A DNA stretch of 64,000 bases from Paraperibacillus esterisolvens (GTDB taxonomy: Bacteria; Bacillota; Bacilli; Bacillales; DSM-1321): NCBI RefSeq assembly GCF_046237625.1, contig NZ_CP143545.1, positions 248,001-312,000 of the forward strand. The letters are read 5' to 3'. Positions 40,680 through 49,985 of the stretch are shown here, piece by piece. The notes beneath the pieces were generated by a model. The model was not told the origin of the DNA. It ran no database searches and worked only from the letters and a program-made list of their open reading frames with translations. Positions within the stretch are counted from its first letter, which is position 1. Every line of letters starts with the position of its first letter. The position numbers were made by a program, and so were the translations under genes.

Positions 40680-41488
40680 ATGGCTGTATTAGATTTATTT
40701 GATAACGCGGTAGACTCTCTTCAACACGGATTAAGCCACTATATAGTGTATGAACAAGATGTTGAAATAAAAGACATAAAACAGGCCATAATGAATTTGG
40801 TTAATGCAATTGACTTGTTCATCCTAGAGAAGGTAAAACGTAGGGATGAGCCGTTGATATACGAGAATAATAAAAGTGATAAATTTGGATTAGGTTATAG
40901 AAAAACCATAACAGCTGACAAAGCATATATGCTAATTAAAGGTGATGTTGATGAAATTACTGATAAGAGTTTAAAGCATATCAAATTCTAAAAATCTTAC
41001 GGAATTCAGCAACTCATTCCTCATTTTCGTTTGGGGAAGATAGTGAAGAAAAAATTGTGTTTCTATTACACTATATAGCTCGCTTTTTGGATAATGAATT
41101 AGATGTTGATATAGAAGAGCTGTTAACAGAGGAGCAATTTAATTTTTATTATAACCTTATTAGAGAGTTAGACTACGGCGAGGTATTACAAGAACGTATT
41201 TATGCTGCCATAGAATCTGATATATCATTTATGAATTTTCACGCTATAAAAGATGGCTGTTCACCTGTTACTGCTGAATTTCCTTGTGGAGTTTGCAATA
41301 ATGAAGGAATCTCACTCGCTGAGGAACTCGGACCTTACGGGTTTTGTGTTTTTTGCCATACAAAGCATAATATTGCCAGTTGTAGTGTATGTGGTGAACA
41401 CTTCGATGCGGATTATGAAGGATTATCTGTCAGTGAAGAGGATTTTCACTTGTGTGAATACCATTCTACCCAGCATCTGTATGATTAG
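40680..41488 (+). pseudogene. HEPN-like gene with zinc-ribbon tail, split by a frameshift
   Basis: The first part (40680-40991) starts at an ATG with AGGAGG and reads MAVLDLFDNAVDSLQHGLSH. A one-base shift at about 40972-40977 leads into a frame that reads KILRNSATHSSFSFGED and on to 41488. The RNSATH hexad is the R-x4-H catalytic motif of HEPN RNases. The tail has Cys pairs (CGVCNN, CVFCHTKHNIASCSVCGEHF, LCEYH) suggesting two zinc ribbons. Joined, the product would be about 269 residues. HEPN domains are typical toxic effectors in phage defence. It is either a true pseudogene or needs programmed frameshifting. Confidence 0.65.
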
Positions 41489-41495
41489 ATCCTAG

Positions 41496-41522
41496 AGCAC
41501 CTTTTTCACTAGGTGCTTTTTT
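41496..41522 (+). terminator. Terminator after the HEPN-like gene
   Basis: AGCACCT/AGGTGCT stem with an 8-base loop, then six T residues. Confidence 0.88.
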
Positions 41523-41534
41523 AAATCATAACAT

Positions 41535-41562
41535 AAAGGTCTACCCATACTGGTAGACCTTT
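41535..41562. terminator. Bidirectional terminator
   Basis: AAAGGTCTACC pairs with GGTAGACCTTT around CATACT. It most likely serves the minus-strand ligase remnant that ends here. Confidence 0.8.
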
Positions 41563-41839
41563 ATAGTATATATTCAACAAATGAAGGGATTCTAAGCTTC
41601 CCATCCTTCGTATAATTTCTGAACTTAACCTGGCACTTTATCTGAGGAGCCCAGATAAAATTTTTGTCCTCTTCAATAATATAGTCCGGATACATTCCAT
41701 AAAGTGATTTCTTTGCAGCCGGCGCCATAAACTCCTTTATCCCAGCTGGTTTCACGTGCTCTCCTCTCTCGATTCCTAGAAGAAGGCCGAACTGATCTTT
41801 TCTCGGCCCTATAAGATAAATGTGTCTACGTACTGCTAG
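41561..41839 (-). pseudogene. C-terminal fragment of an ATP-dependent DNA ligase
   Basis: A frame of 92 codons without a start. It reads HIYLIGPRKDQFGLLLGIE, then GIKEFMAPAAKKSLYG and ends VKFRNYTKDGKLRIPSFVEY. The K-x-R-x-x-T and LR-x-PSFVE pattern is the OB-fold end of ATP-dependent ligases such as B. subtilis LigB/YoqV. The adenylation domain is gone, with in-frame stops just upstream (41840). The region from 41840 to 42146 shows nothing further. Confidence 0.75.
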
Positions 41840-42146
41840 TTAATAACTTTTAACCAATTCTCAGATCGCTTTGAGTTTGCTTTTTTTAATACAATCCCTT
41901 CTAGACCGCGTTCTTTAGTATGAAGGGGCTAAAAGATAAATTTTTATGATATTTTAATAATTTCAAATTCTTAGTAGTTCTGGCACTTATACTTATAACA
42001 ACACGACTAGTGTAGCGATGTGATTAATTGCTCTCCTTCAATGAATAAGTTTGATCATTATTTGTTACATAAGAAAAGGGTCTCAGCTTGGTAGCTGGTA
42101 CCTTTTTTTGATGAATCGATTTTATTGGTTCAATAGTTAATAATTA

Positions 42147-42668
42147 TTAATGAAAACGTTTATAGTCATCTGCTGTGATGAGAGAAGTATAACAAGTAGG
42201 GCAAAGATTTCTGGAAGTTGTATAAATTTCTTTCCCACAACGTCTGCAAATAATATGACTCTTTATTCCGTTTAATTTCTCTATCAATGTACGTCCATTT
42301 ACAGTAATTTGATATCTCCCCTCCCACTCTGTTAAATAACCATTATTTATTAGAATTTCAAAATCTAATGTATTAGTAGAAGCTATTAAATCACCTTGTT
42401 TCTGTGAGAGGTTTTGCAATATTTCAATGAAATGGTCCCCTAGTTCTGTTTTACAGATTATTGAGGAGGGGGAAATTTTGGAAAGTTCATCAAGTTCTTC
42501 TTTCATTAATTCAGGTAAAACAAAATTTAGAAAGTATTCTACAAGGGTTTTTAAATTTTCAAAAGTTACATCAAAACCTTGAATGGAATACTTACCAATC
42601 CTTTTATTGATTCTTCCCACTAATATATTTTTATAAAAGATTTTTTCATTCAATATTGTCAATTCCAT
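42147..42668 (-). CDS. Unknown protein with C-terminal zinc ribbon
   Basis: 173 residues. The N-terminal half is predicted mixed alpha/beta; residues about 95-130 (LDFEILINNGYLTEWEGRYQ is part) look like a winged helix, and the C-terminus is a zinc ribbon (CRRCGKEIYTTSRNLCPTCY). It is divergent from the 783-residue gene, with about 180 bases between them, so it may regulate or partner it. I do not recognise the family. The strand, the ribosome site region (AGGTGG-like before ATG) and AT-rich codon use suit an island gene. Confidence 0.65.
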   Translation of the reverse strand: MELTILNEKIFYKNILVGRINKRIGKYSIQGFDVTFENLKTLVEYFLNFVLPELMKEELDELSKISPSSIICKTELGDHFIEILQNLSQKQGDLIASTNTLDFEILINNGYLTEWEGRYQITVNGRTLIEKLNGIKSHIICRRCGKEIYTTSRNLCPTCYTSLITADDYKRFH

Positions 42669-42848
42669 TACTACACCACCTTTAGGGCTTCTTAAGTAAA
42701 TAGTACCATATTTTAGGAATGAGAAGCTTAAGTTGAATAAAACAAGAACTGACTTTATGAATAAATTATTTCCAGATTTTGATATAATAACTATAGTAAA
42801 TTATAAATTTTTTAAAAACCATTCGTAAAGGAGATATAATAAAAAGTT

Positions 42849-45200
42849 ATGGAGAGTAACTTGAAATACCTTCCTATAAACACTAGTGTTCGTCCAGCCA
42901 AAATTGTAATTTTAGTAGATGTTAATTCTCAGTTTTGGGAAACAGACTGTTTAGCAATAATAGCAATGTTTAACAAGATTTGGGGAGGTAATTATAACTT
43001 AATTGTTCCGACAGACGGTAAGACTATAGCCCCTTCCTTCTTAGAGATAATGAAAGAATATGATCCGGATTATATTTATTATTATGTTTCCACTGTACAC
43101 CAGTTAAAATTATTTGATTTTGAAAAATACAAAGAGTTATTAGAAGTTGAGAAAGGAAATTATCCTCATTTAACTAAAGAATACTTAGGGAATCAAAGTG
43201 ATTTTCTCAGAACCCAATTAACAGATTTTAAAATTAGTGATCAACTAAATAACCTTTTGAAACGAAATCTTAACAGTTTTGATGACAATCGTCCTATTCG
43301 TTCTTTTCCTTATAGTGAGAAAACTTCGTATCCATTAACAGATATGACAGCAATATTAAAATACTCTAGTCTTGAGACGGTTAGTTCAATAAAAATTAAG
43401 GATTCAACACTTTTGACGAATCTAATGATATATTCTAATTTTGGTTTAGTTGATCCTTATTTAGAAGAAAGCATACGGAAAACAGAAGTGAATCTAAGGG
43501 TAGAAGAAATAGAAAGTGAACAAACATTAGGCCGTTTTCTAGATTTGATATATGATCGAGATAACCCAAAAGATAGAAAAAGTTATGGCTTTAAAGTTCC
43601 AAGTGTGAATTTAGAATACTATACCTCATATGTTGATTGGGAGGAGTCAAATCCAATAATTATTGTTGGAAATGAAGTATCGGATTTCTGTTTATACTAT
43701 TGTCTATCAAGAGTGAAAAACAAAGTATATTGGTTACCAGAAAATCCTAATCTCAAGGATGAGATATACAGAATAATAAACAGTAAAAGGCAATCCTTGA
43801 TTTATGAAGACTGTAAAGCCATTGAATTCATTTCTACTTCACTTAAAGAAAGTAAGATATTAGAGATTATTGCAGCGATAGAAGAACGATACATACATTC
43901 AGAAATGATTCCAGCCATTGTATCAAAGAATATAGAACATCTGGTAAATCAATTTTTATTTATATTGAATAAAGATAATCATATTAATGAACAGGTGTTA
44001 ATTTTTGATGGAAAAACTAATTTAAGTATTTTTCCAATAGACACCCCTGTTCCACTTTATTTTTCAAAAGTCTTACCAGACAAACATTACTGGATAACAG
44101 ATATATATGCTAAAGACACTCTTTTTCCAAGAAATCAAAAGTTGTCAAATGAATTACTTATTGCAAGCAATTACAATTCAAGGCATATACGAATTACTAA
44201 TCAAGGCTTAAGTTATTTTTCACCTAATTTTGTATACTTCAATACAATGGGAGAAAATATTAAGTCGGTTAAAGTCAACCCTTACTTTAAATCCCCAGAC
44301 CCTTTTAACCTATTTGAAAAGTTATTTGAAAAAGCAGGATATTATATTAAGAAATCAGATAAAGGAAATTTTGAAGAGGTGTTTATTGATAAGTTCAATG
44401 ACCTTGCAAGCTTATCAACGATTTTATTAACTGATAGTTATAGAGAGTTGTTTAATAAATTTATCAACACATCATCAAATGAGGCTGGAATTTATACAAA
44501 TGGTATACTTATAAATAAGAGACGTTATTTAGATTACGATACTGTTCTCTCTATGATGAATGATACAGAGAAAGTATCTGAAATTATTAGTAATCTCACT
44601 GAAAAGGGTGTTATTGAGAGAGGTTTTATTTTTAAATGTAGAAGTTGCCGGAATACAGACTGGTATAGCATTGCTACCGTAGATAATACATTTAAGTGCA
44701 TTAGATGTTATGAAGTTCAGGATTATTCTAAGGAATCCTTACAACTACAACCTGTTACTCAAAGGATTGAGCCTAAATGGTACTACAAACTAAATGAAAT
44801 GATCTATCAAGCTTATTATCATAATTCCTTAGTTCCTATCCTATCTTTAAATAGACTTAAAAGTAAATCTAAAAAAAGCTTTAACTATATTCCGGAAGTT
44901 GAAATTAGAAAAGATAAATCATCTTTAAAGCCTATTATGGAAATTGATATATGTTGTGTAGTGGACGGAAATATTGTTATCGGAGAGTGCAAAAAGGGTA
45001 ACAATCTAAAGGGCGGTAGATCCGAAGAAGAAGTTATAAAAAAATATTTAAGCCTTGCTGAAGAAATACAAGCTCATACTGTGGTCTTTAGTACAATGGA
45101 AAATTGGAGCCAAACAACGCGGGATTTGTTGGAAGAGTATCAGAAAATAACAAGGAATGTAAAAATAGAAATCTTAGAAAACTTGATAGAAATTAAGTGA
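42849..45200 (+). CDS. Large protein with zinc ribbon and C-terminal PD-(D/E)XK-like nuclease
   Basis: 783 residues, family not recognised. Residues 1-590 have no familiar motif; an N-terminal alpha/beta segment (AKIVILVDVNSQFWETD) and repeated strand-helix units suggest a Rossmann-like region. A zinc ribbon follows (CRSCRNTDW, then CIRCYE, about 596-620). The C-terminus reads IMEIDICCVVDGNIVIGECKKG: D in IDI and E-x-K in GECKKG fit a PD-(D/E)XK nuclease, with an upstream E in EVEIRK. A TGATATAAT extended -10 sits at about 42780 and GGAGAT before the ATG. The setting among defence genes suggests a DNA- or RNA-cleaving effector; this is inference. Confidence 0.7.
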   Translation: MESNLKYLPINTSVRPAKIVILVDVNSQFWETDCLAIIAMFNKIWGGNYNLIVPTDGKTIAPSFLEIMKEYDPDYIYYYVSTVHQLKLFDFEKYKELLEVEKGNYPHLTKEYLGNQSDFLRTQLTDFKISDQLNNLLKRNLNSFDDNRPIRSFPYSEKTSYPLTDMTAILKYSSLETVSSIKIKDSTLLTNLMIYSNFGLVDPYLEESIRKTEVNLRVEEIESEQTLGRFLDLIYDRDNPKDRKSYGFKVPSVNLEYYTSYVDWEESNPIIIVGNEVSDFCLYYCLSRVKNKVYWLPENPNLKDEIYRIINSKRQSLIYEDCKAIEFISTSLKESKILEIIAAIEERYIHSEMIPAIVSKNIEHLVNQFLFILNKDNHINEQVLIFDGKTNLSIFPIDTPVPLYFSKVLPDKHYWITDIYAKDTLFPRNQKLSNELLIASNYNSRHIRITNQGLSYFSPNFVYFNTMGENIKSVKVNPYFKSPDPFNLFEKLFEKAGYYIKKSDKGNFEEVFIDKFNDLASLSTILLTDSYRELFNKFINTSSNEAGIYTNGILINKRRYLDYDTVLSMMNDTEKVSEIISNLTEKGVIERGFIFKCRSCRNTDWYSIATVDNTFKCIRCYEVQDYSKESLQLQPVTQRIEPKWYYKLNEMIYQAYYHNSLVPILSLNRLKSKSKKSFNYIPEVEIRKDKSSLKPIMEIDICCVVDGNIVIGECKKGNNLKGGRSEEEVIKKYLSLAEEIQAHTVVFSTMENWSQTTRDLLEEYQKITRNVKIEILENLIEIK

Positions 45201-45360
45201 AAATTATCAAACGTAAAAAGTATGATAACACAGGAATCCACAATACAACTAAGTTTCATTAGACAATGGCTTTTCGAGAAATGGCTCCTTAATTAATTTA
45301 TTTCAGGAGTATGGGGTTATAAGACTACTGAAAGAAGCAGTGATTTAAAGGGAATATATT

Positions 45361-45410
45361 AGGCACAGAATGAGAACTATATTAATAGTTTTTATCCTGT
45401 GCCTTTTTAT
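45361..45410. terminator. Terminator between convergent island genes
   Basis: AGGCACAG (45361-45368) pairs with CTGTGCCT (45397-45404), followed by T residues. Confidence 0.75.
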
Positions 45411-45438
45411 TTTATTTATTTGTGCCAATCTTGTATGT

Positions 45439-45942
45439 CTATTTTACTTTGGTTGTAACAAGATCTGCTATTTGTTCAAAACTCAAATCTTTGGTGTAAA
45501 CAATATGTTTAGCTAGGCTTTCGTTTTGAGAGCTTCGAATTAAATTTGAGTTTGTTCTACTGATTCCGCTCAAAAAAGGTTCAGATACTTGTTTTGAGTT
45601 CATCTCATAAAGGATTTTTTCACTTTCTTGAATATCTTCTGATGGAGTTAATAAAAACACATTGGGTTCCGGAAGTAATAACTCATAAATTTCATTGGAA
45701 AGATCTTCTTCAATATAATAAGAATGAAAGGCCCCAAAATCAAAAAGACATTTATCTTTTTGATACTTTTCAAACACCTTCCTAACTATATGGGCACGTC
45801 CCTGAGGTGATTGCCGAAAGGGAAAATCTAAATTCTTTCCTTCTTCATCTAATGATACATAAGAAAGACAAAGTTTTTCTACGATCAATTTTGCAACACT
45901 TGTTTTTCCTACACCTCGTGGACCAATTAGGACTATCGTCAA
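45439..45942 (-). CDS. P-loop kinase-like protein
   Basis: A 167-residue P-loop NTPase resembling shikimate kinase or a small nucleotide kinase. Walker A is IGPRGVGKTSVAK (residues 7-19); SLDEEGKNLDFPF and a VFLLTPSED strand follow. Shikimate kinase substrate residues are not evident, so a true aroK role is unlikely. It lies between two islands' defence-like genes; target unknown. The stop is in an AT-rich region and the gene looks intact. Confidence 0.65.
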   Translation of the reverse strand: MTIVLIGPRGVGKTSVAKLIVEKLCLSYVSLDEEGKNLDFPFRQSPQGRAHIVRKVFEKYQKDKCLFDFGAFHSYYIEEDLSNEIYELLLPEPNVFLLTPSEDIQESEKILYEMNSKQVSEPFLSGISRTNSNLIRSSQNESLAKHIVYTKDLSFEQIADLVTTKVK

Positions 45943-45980
45943 ATGAAAACCTCCATTAAATTTGGTAAATTGGATGTAGC

Positions 45981-46806
45981 CTATTGGTTCTTTTGAAGAA
46001 ACATTTTAGAGAGATTCTTTAAAACTTCTGCATCTAATTCAGTATTATTTTCATATGCATACTTTATTCCGTAACCTAACGCTAAAGTCATACTTCCGGC
46101 GATTCCAGCACCAACAAATGACCCTGTCCCGGGTATAACTTTTATTGCCTGCCTGAAGAGACTCTTTCCTAAGTTTCCAGTCAAAGACGCGATTACCAAT
46201 TCCTTGGCCCTGTCTTTTGTTAATTGTTTTTCATATAAAGTTGCTAATTTGACCATCAAGCTGACTTGAATACCAGCTAGGGGAATAATATCAGAGCCTG
46301 GGATTGGTGCTGCACCTACAGCAACTGCTGAAGTTGCAGAACCAAGAATCCACTTGTTTGCTGTTGAAGACTTCTCTTTAATATGTCTTGCGAATAAAAT
46401 ATCTTTTTTTTCCTCCTTAAGAATATCAAGTATAGCATTTCTAAGCATATCGATATTTTCTCCAGTCTTTGAAGAGATTGGAGTAACCTTAAAATCATAA
46501 TTAGTAACTTCTTGACCAAATTTAACAAGACCTGAAATATCATCGGCTGCATCTATTTTATTTAAAACAAAGATTATCCTCTTATTAAATTTTTTTATTT
46601 TCTCATAGGATTGTCTTTCACCCTCTGAAAATACTGTTCCTGCCGCATTAAGAAAAAATAGAATAACATCTGCTTCTTTATAAAAGTTAAGTGTCTCTTC
46701 GGAATTTTTACTGTTTATATCGTCTAATCCAGGTGTATGGCTCATTAATATTGTTTATTTCTTCTTCATAGCTCTTATTAAAATTATTATCATCATATTC
46801 AATCAT
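45981..46806 (-). pseudogene. Era/YcjF-like GTPase with deleted P-loop
   Basis: From 46745 down the frame reads HTPGLDDINSK (G3 motif), FVLNKIDAADD (G4, NKxD) and a C-terminal glycine-rich region with two membrane-like helices (SAVAVGAAPIPGSDIIPLAG; GSFVGAGIAGSMTLALGYG), typical of DUF697-linked GTPases. The proper start is probably ATG 46806 with a GAGGTGAT site (MIEYDDNNFNKSYEEEI), in a different frame. Between the two, the G1/Walker A segment is missing, so a deletion of some tens of codons has removed the nucleotide site. The product is not a working GTPase. Confidence 0.75.
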
Positions 46807-46839
46807 TACCATATCACCTCTCTATACTAAACTCTAACA

Positions 46840-47790
46840 AATTTCCCTAAATTTTCACAGCTTTTATAATTCTTGTTTTCTAATTACACGTTTCGTGGTG
46901 AAACAGTTGGTAAAGCGAGACCTAGGCAACTCAGAAGTGCACTGATGCCTTTGCTGGTAATACAAAATAACGGCGGCTCTAAACACAAAAAAGGAGTTTT
47001 CTATTAATAACGAATTCTACCTCTTAAGTGGAGTGAATTCTACACTTCATTACTACATATGAGGGGCTTAATTAGAAGGATTTTTTGCAAGTCATTGTAG
47101 GTAAGATTTTGATTATATTAATTCCCTGGCAGCACCTTTGTCCAACATCTTAGGTACATCGGTTATCTACCGTAATGGATACAATATATTTAAAAATCTT
47201 AGAATAAGAATTACATAAAAGAATCTGCCTTTAATGAGGTTAATCACAATAATCAAATTAAATGTTGATAAACCCACCAACATCCCTTGTGTTGTCAATT
47301 ACAGTCCACACAGGCGGAGAGTGTAACCAGTACAGCATTATTAAAGTATTAACACTGCTTTATCTTCAAAATAAGTTTTACAACCAAATCATATTGTTTA
47401 TTATTTGCTAACAAAATGCTCACAGTTTGTTCACGCAGTGAAGTAAAAAACGTAATTCAACGTACAAGATGTTACAGGTGAAAACTAGGGAAACGTTGAT
47501 TTAATGCACTTTACGCAATCTTTGATGGTTTAACATAAGTTTCTTTTTTTATAGTGCAAATATATCGTTAAAAACTGCGTAAACATTAACTTAACCCTCG
47601 CATACCCGAAAATCATCTTATCCGCCCCTTATTAGTGAACAAGTTATAATGAACATTTTTATATATTGATTTTATCGAGTTCAGCTAAGGTCTACTTAAA
47701 ATGAACGCACTCGGATTAAAATATGCGGGTAGATTTTTTTGTTATTTTTGGGTTTATTGTATAATGATAGTAAAAAAGGAGTAATTTTGT
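46840..47790. other. Gene-free stretch with a degenerate island right end
   Basis: About 950 AT-rich bases with no supportable gene. 47260-47600 resembles the right-end regions before the att sites at 39541 and 52244: it shares CATCCCTTGTGTTG with 39278, TTGCTAAC-type repeats, and CGTACAAGATGTTACA at 47461-47476, which fits the arm-site motif. No att core follows. A TATAAT at 47760-47765 could be the -10 for the CBASS operon. Confidence 0.5.
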
Positions 47791-47791
47791 T

Positions 47792-48388
47792 TTGGTTAAA
47801 GATTATGATGAAATCAAAAAATTACTAAGAAAATCTGAAGTTTCAAGAGAAGCTCATTTTATGATTGCGAATAAATTAAAATTTTGCAGCAAGGTACTAC
47901 ATTCTATTATATTAATAGCGAGTTCTATTGTTGCTATCTTAACCTTTTCCAGTTATGAATCATTTACTTTGCTTATTCCTAGATTGAATGAGGAAGCATT
48001 TAAACTCGGCTCTGGTATTCTGGCTTCTCTCACTTTCATTCTGGTAGTAGTAGAAGAGTATGTAGACTGGGGTGAAGCGTCTCACAAGCATGAAAATGCT
48101 GGAAGACAATTAACATCGCTTATAAGAGAAGGGGGTGGGTTAATAAAAAGCGAATCCTTATCGCCTGCTCAGGTGGATAGCTTCAGATCGAAATATATTA
48201 TGTTGAACGAGTCATTTCCAGCAATCCCTAATAAGTTCTTTCTAAAATCCAAGCAAAAAAACTTGACGAAAATAGCTATAAGTAAAGAGCTTGATAAAGA
48301 TCCATTTTTGCCAATTTGGTTATTTAAACTCAAAAATAAGACAAAAAGAAGAAAACAAGATATAAACAAGGAAAAGGGGAGTGATTAG
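47792..48388 (+). CDS. SLATT-domain membrane effector of the CBASS operon
   Basis: A 198-residue protein with two membrane helices: about residues 33-52 (VLHSIILIASSIVAILTFSS) and 70-90 (LGSGILASLTFILVVVEEYV). A cytosolic helical region follows with the SLATT hallmarks (HKHENAGRQLTSLIREG). SLATT proteins are predicted pore-forming effectors activated by nucleotide second messengers. TTG start at 47792 with AAAAGGAG. It is the first gene of a four-gene operon and overlaps the QueC-like gene by 8 bases, matching the effector position of a CBASS locus. Confidence 0.82.
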   Translation: MVKDYDEIKKLLRKSEVSREAHFMIANKLKFCSKVLHSIILIASSIVAILTFSSYESFTLLIPRLNEEAFKLGSGILASLTFILVVVEEYVDWGEASHKHENAGRQLTSLIREGGGLIKSESLSPAQVDSFRSKYIMLNESFPAIPNKFFLKSKQKNLTKIAISKELDKDPFLPIWLFKLKNKTKRRKQDINKEKGSD

Positions 48389-48956
48389 GATTAGCACTGA
48401 AAAAGAAACAGTAATTATATTGTTAAGTGGAGGGGTTGACTCAACAGCATTGGTAGATTACTACCTAAGAAGAAATTATCAGGTAACTGCAATCCACTTC
48501 CAATATAACCAGCGTAATTCAAAAAGTGAGAGGGAAGCAGTTCTTTCTGTTTGCCGGCATTACGATATTGAGCATCATACTTATGAACTTGGTTTCCCGT
48601 TAAGAGAAAATAATGGAGAATACATGAGCAGAAATATTTTATTTATATTGGCAGCAAGTACGATTCTCAAATCTCAGTATTCTATTATTTCCTTAGGAAT
48701 ACATTATGGGTCTCCTTATTATGATTGTAGTGAGGTTTTTTTAAAAGATTGTCAGAATATAATGGATGGCTACTTTGCTGGTGCAGTGTCTGTTGAAGCG
48801 CCTTTCCTTAATTGGAGTAAAATACAAATCTACGAATACTGTATTAAATATGATGTTCCATTTAATAAAACATATAGTTGCGAACGAGATAATTTTATAC
48901 CTTGTGGTGAATGTCTATCTTGCTTAGACAGGGAGATGCTATATGAATATAAGTGA
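48381..48956 (+). CDS. cap9: QueC-like enzyme, CBASS accessory Cap9
   Basis: A 191-residue PP-loop protein of the 7-cyano-7-deazaguanine synthase family. The ATP pyrophosphatase motif is LLSGGVDSTALVDYY (residues about 13-27), and the zinc site is YSCERDNFIPCGECLSC (about 167-183). Genuine queuosine genes queD, queE and queF are absent nearby, and the gene is translationally coupled to a SLATT effector and a TGT-like gene, so it is read as the type IV CBASS accessory rather than a tRNA modification gene. GTG start inside the preceding gene, GGGGA site. It is shorter than housekeeping QueC (about 220). Confidence 0.85.
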   Translation: MIRISTEKETVIILLSGGVDSTALVDYYLRRNYQVTAIHFQYNQRNSKSEREAVLSVCRHYDIEHHTYELGFPLRENNGEYMSRNILFILAASTILKSQYSIISLGIHYGSPYYDCSEVFLKDCQNIMDGYFAGAVSVEAPFLNWSKIQIYEYCIKYDVPFNKTYSCERDNFIPCGECLSCLDREMLYEYK

Positions 48957-49923
48957 AGTATGTAAGCGAAGAAGAATTTTCCCAGTGGATACGGAAGTCC
49001 CTTTATTGGTCCCTTCATTTTCAAGTAAAGGTTTTCCAGAAATTTCGGAAATACACAATTATATGAGTGGCCACTTAGCGGATACTTCGCTAATAAGCGC
49101 ATACGATTTATATCATAACTTTTTATCGGAAGAAATAATTTACCAATCGGATATTCTTTTTATTGATAGCGGTGGATACGAGAGAAGCATTGATTTAGAA
49201 CTGTCTGAAATTTACAATAAAGAGTATCAACCGAGAGAATGGAATTATGAACTTTTTTCAAATCAGATATCAGAGTTAGTGCCTCTTACCAATCTAGTTT
49301 TAGTTAGTTATGATTCTGAAGAGAAATTAAAACTAGGAACACAAATTGAAGAAGCGAAAAAACTTTTTGGGAAATTCCCTAATCATGCTAGCGATTTTCT
49401 TTGTAAACCTACACCTTCTAATCCTAAAAAAGTTAATATTGAAGAGCTGTGCAAAAATATTCACTTGTTATCCAGCTTTTCAATCTTAGGATTTACCGAA
49501 AAAGAATTAGGAAACTCAGTATTTCAGCGTTGTGGGAACATATATAAAGTAAGAAAAAGCTTAACCGATGCAGGAATGCAAACACCTATTCATATTTTCG
49601 GTTGCATTGATCCTCTCAATGTAATAGCCTACTTTTGTTCAGGAGCAGATATATTTGATGGGTTATCTTGGCTTAGATTCTCTTTTGTACGGGGAGTAGG
49701 GAATTACCGAAACAGCTATGCCATAACAAGTGGGAAATGGTCAATTCCTGATAATAGACTGACAGCTTTATCCTACGCAGAAAATCTTCAAGAATTAACT
49801 CTTTTAATGAATAGAATGCGGCAATTTGCTATTTCATACAACTTTGATGTATTTGAGTTGCCGGAAGATTATACTGAACAGTTAACAAAGCTTGTGAGCA
49901 GTGTTGGAATAAAGTTAAATTAG
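48943..49923 (+). CDS. cap10: TGT-like transglycosylase, CBASS accessory Cap10
   Basis: A 326-residue relative of tRNA-guanine transglycosylase. Recognisable TIM-barrel motifs are FIDSGGYERS (compare DTGGFQ of TGT), IFGCIDPLNVIAYFCSGADI and DIFDGLSWLR (compare DMFDC-PTR with the nucleophile Asp). The C-terminal zinc site of bacterial TGT (C-x-C-x2-C) is absent. It overlaps the QueC-like gene by 14 bases. In type IV CBASS a TGT-like protein is paired with QueC-like and CD-NTase genes, exactly as here. Confidence 0.8.
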   Translation: MNISEVCKRRRIFPVDTEVPLLVPSFSSKGFPEISEIHNYMSGHLADTSLISAYDLYHNFLSEEIIYQSDILFIDSGGYERSIDLELSEIYNKEYQPREWNYELFSNQISELVPLTNLVLVSYDSEEKLKLGTQIEEAKKLFGKFPNHASDFLCKPTPSNPKKVNIEELCKNIHLLSSFSILGFTEKELGNSVFQRCGNIYKVRKSLTDAGMQTPIHIFGCIDPLNVIAYFCSGADIFDGLSWLRFSFVRGVGNYRNSYAITSGKWSIPDNRLTALSYAENLQELTLLMNRMRQFAISYNFDVFELPEDYTEQLTKLVSSVGIKLN

Positions 49924-49985
49924 AAGGACATCTCAACGACGGATAAAACATTGATACATTAATATATAAAGAAGGGGGTTTTAAT

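Noticed and set aside
45439..45942. aroK shikimate kinase
   Set aside because: Only the P-loop fits; shikimate-binding residues are not visible and there is no aromatic pathway context.
48381..49923. Queuosine or archaeosine biosynthesis operon
   Set aside because: queD, queE and queF are absent, both enzymes are diverged, and the genes are coupled to SLATT and CD-NTase genes; a CBASS role explains them better.
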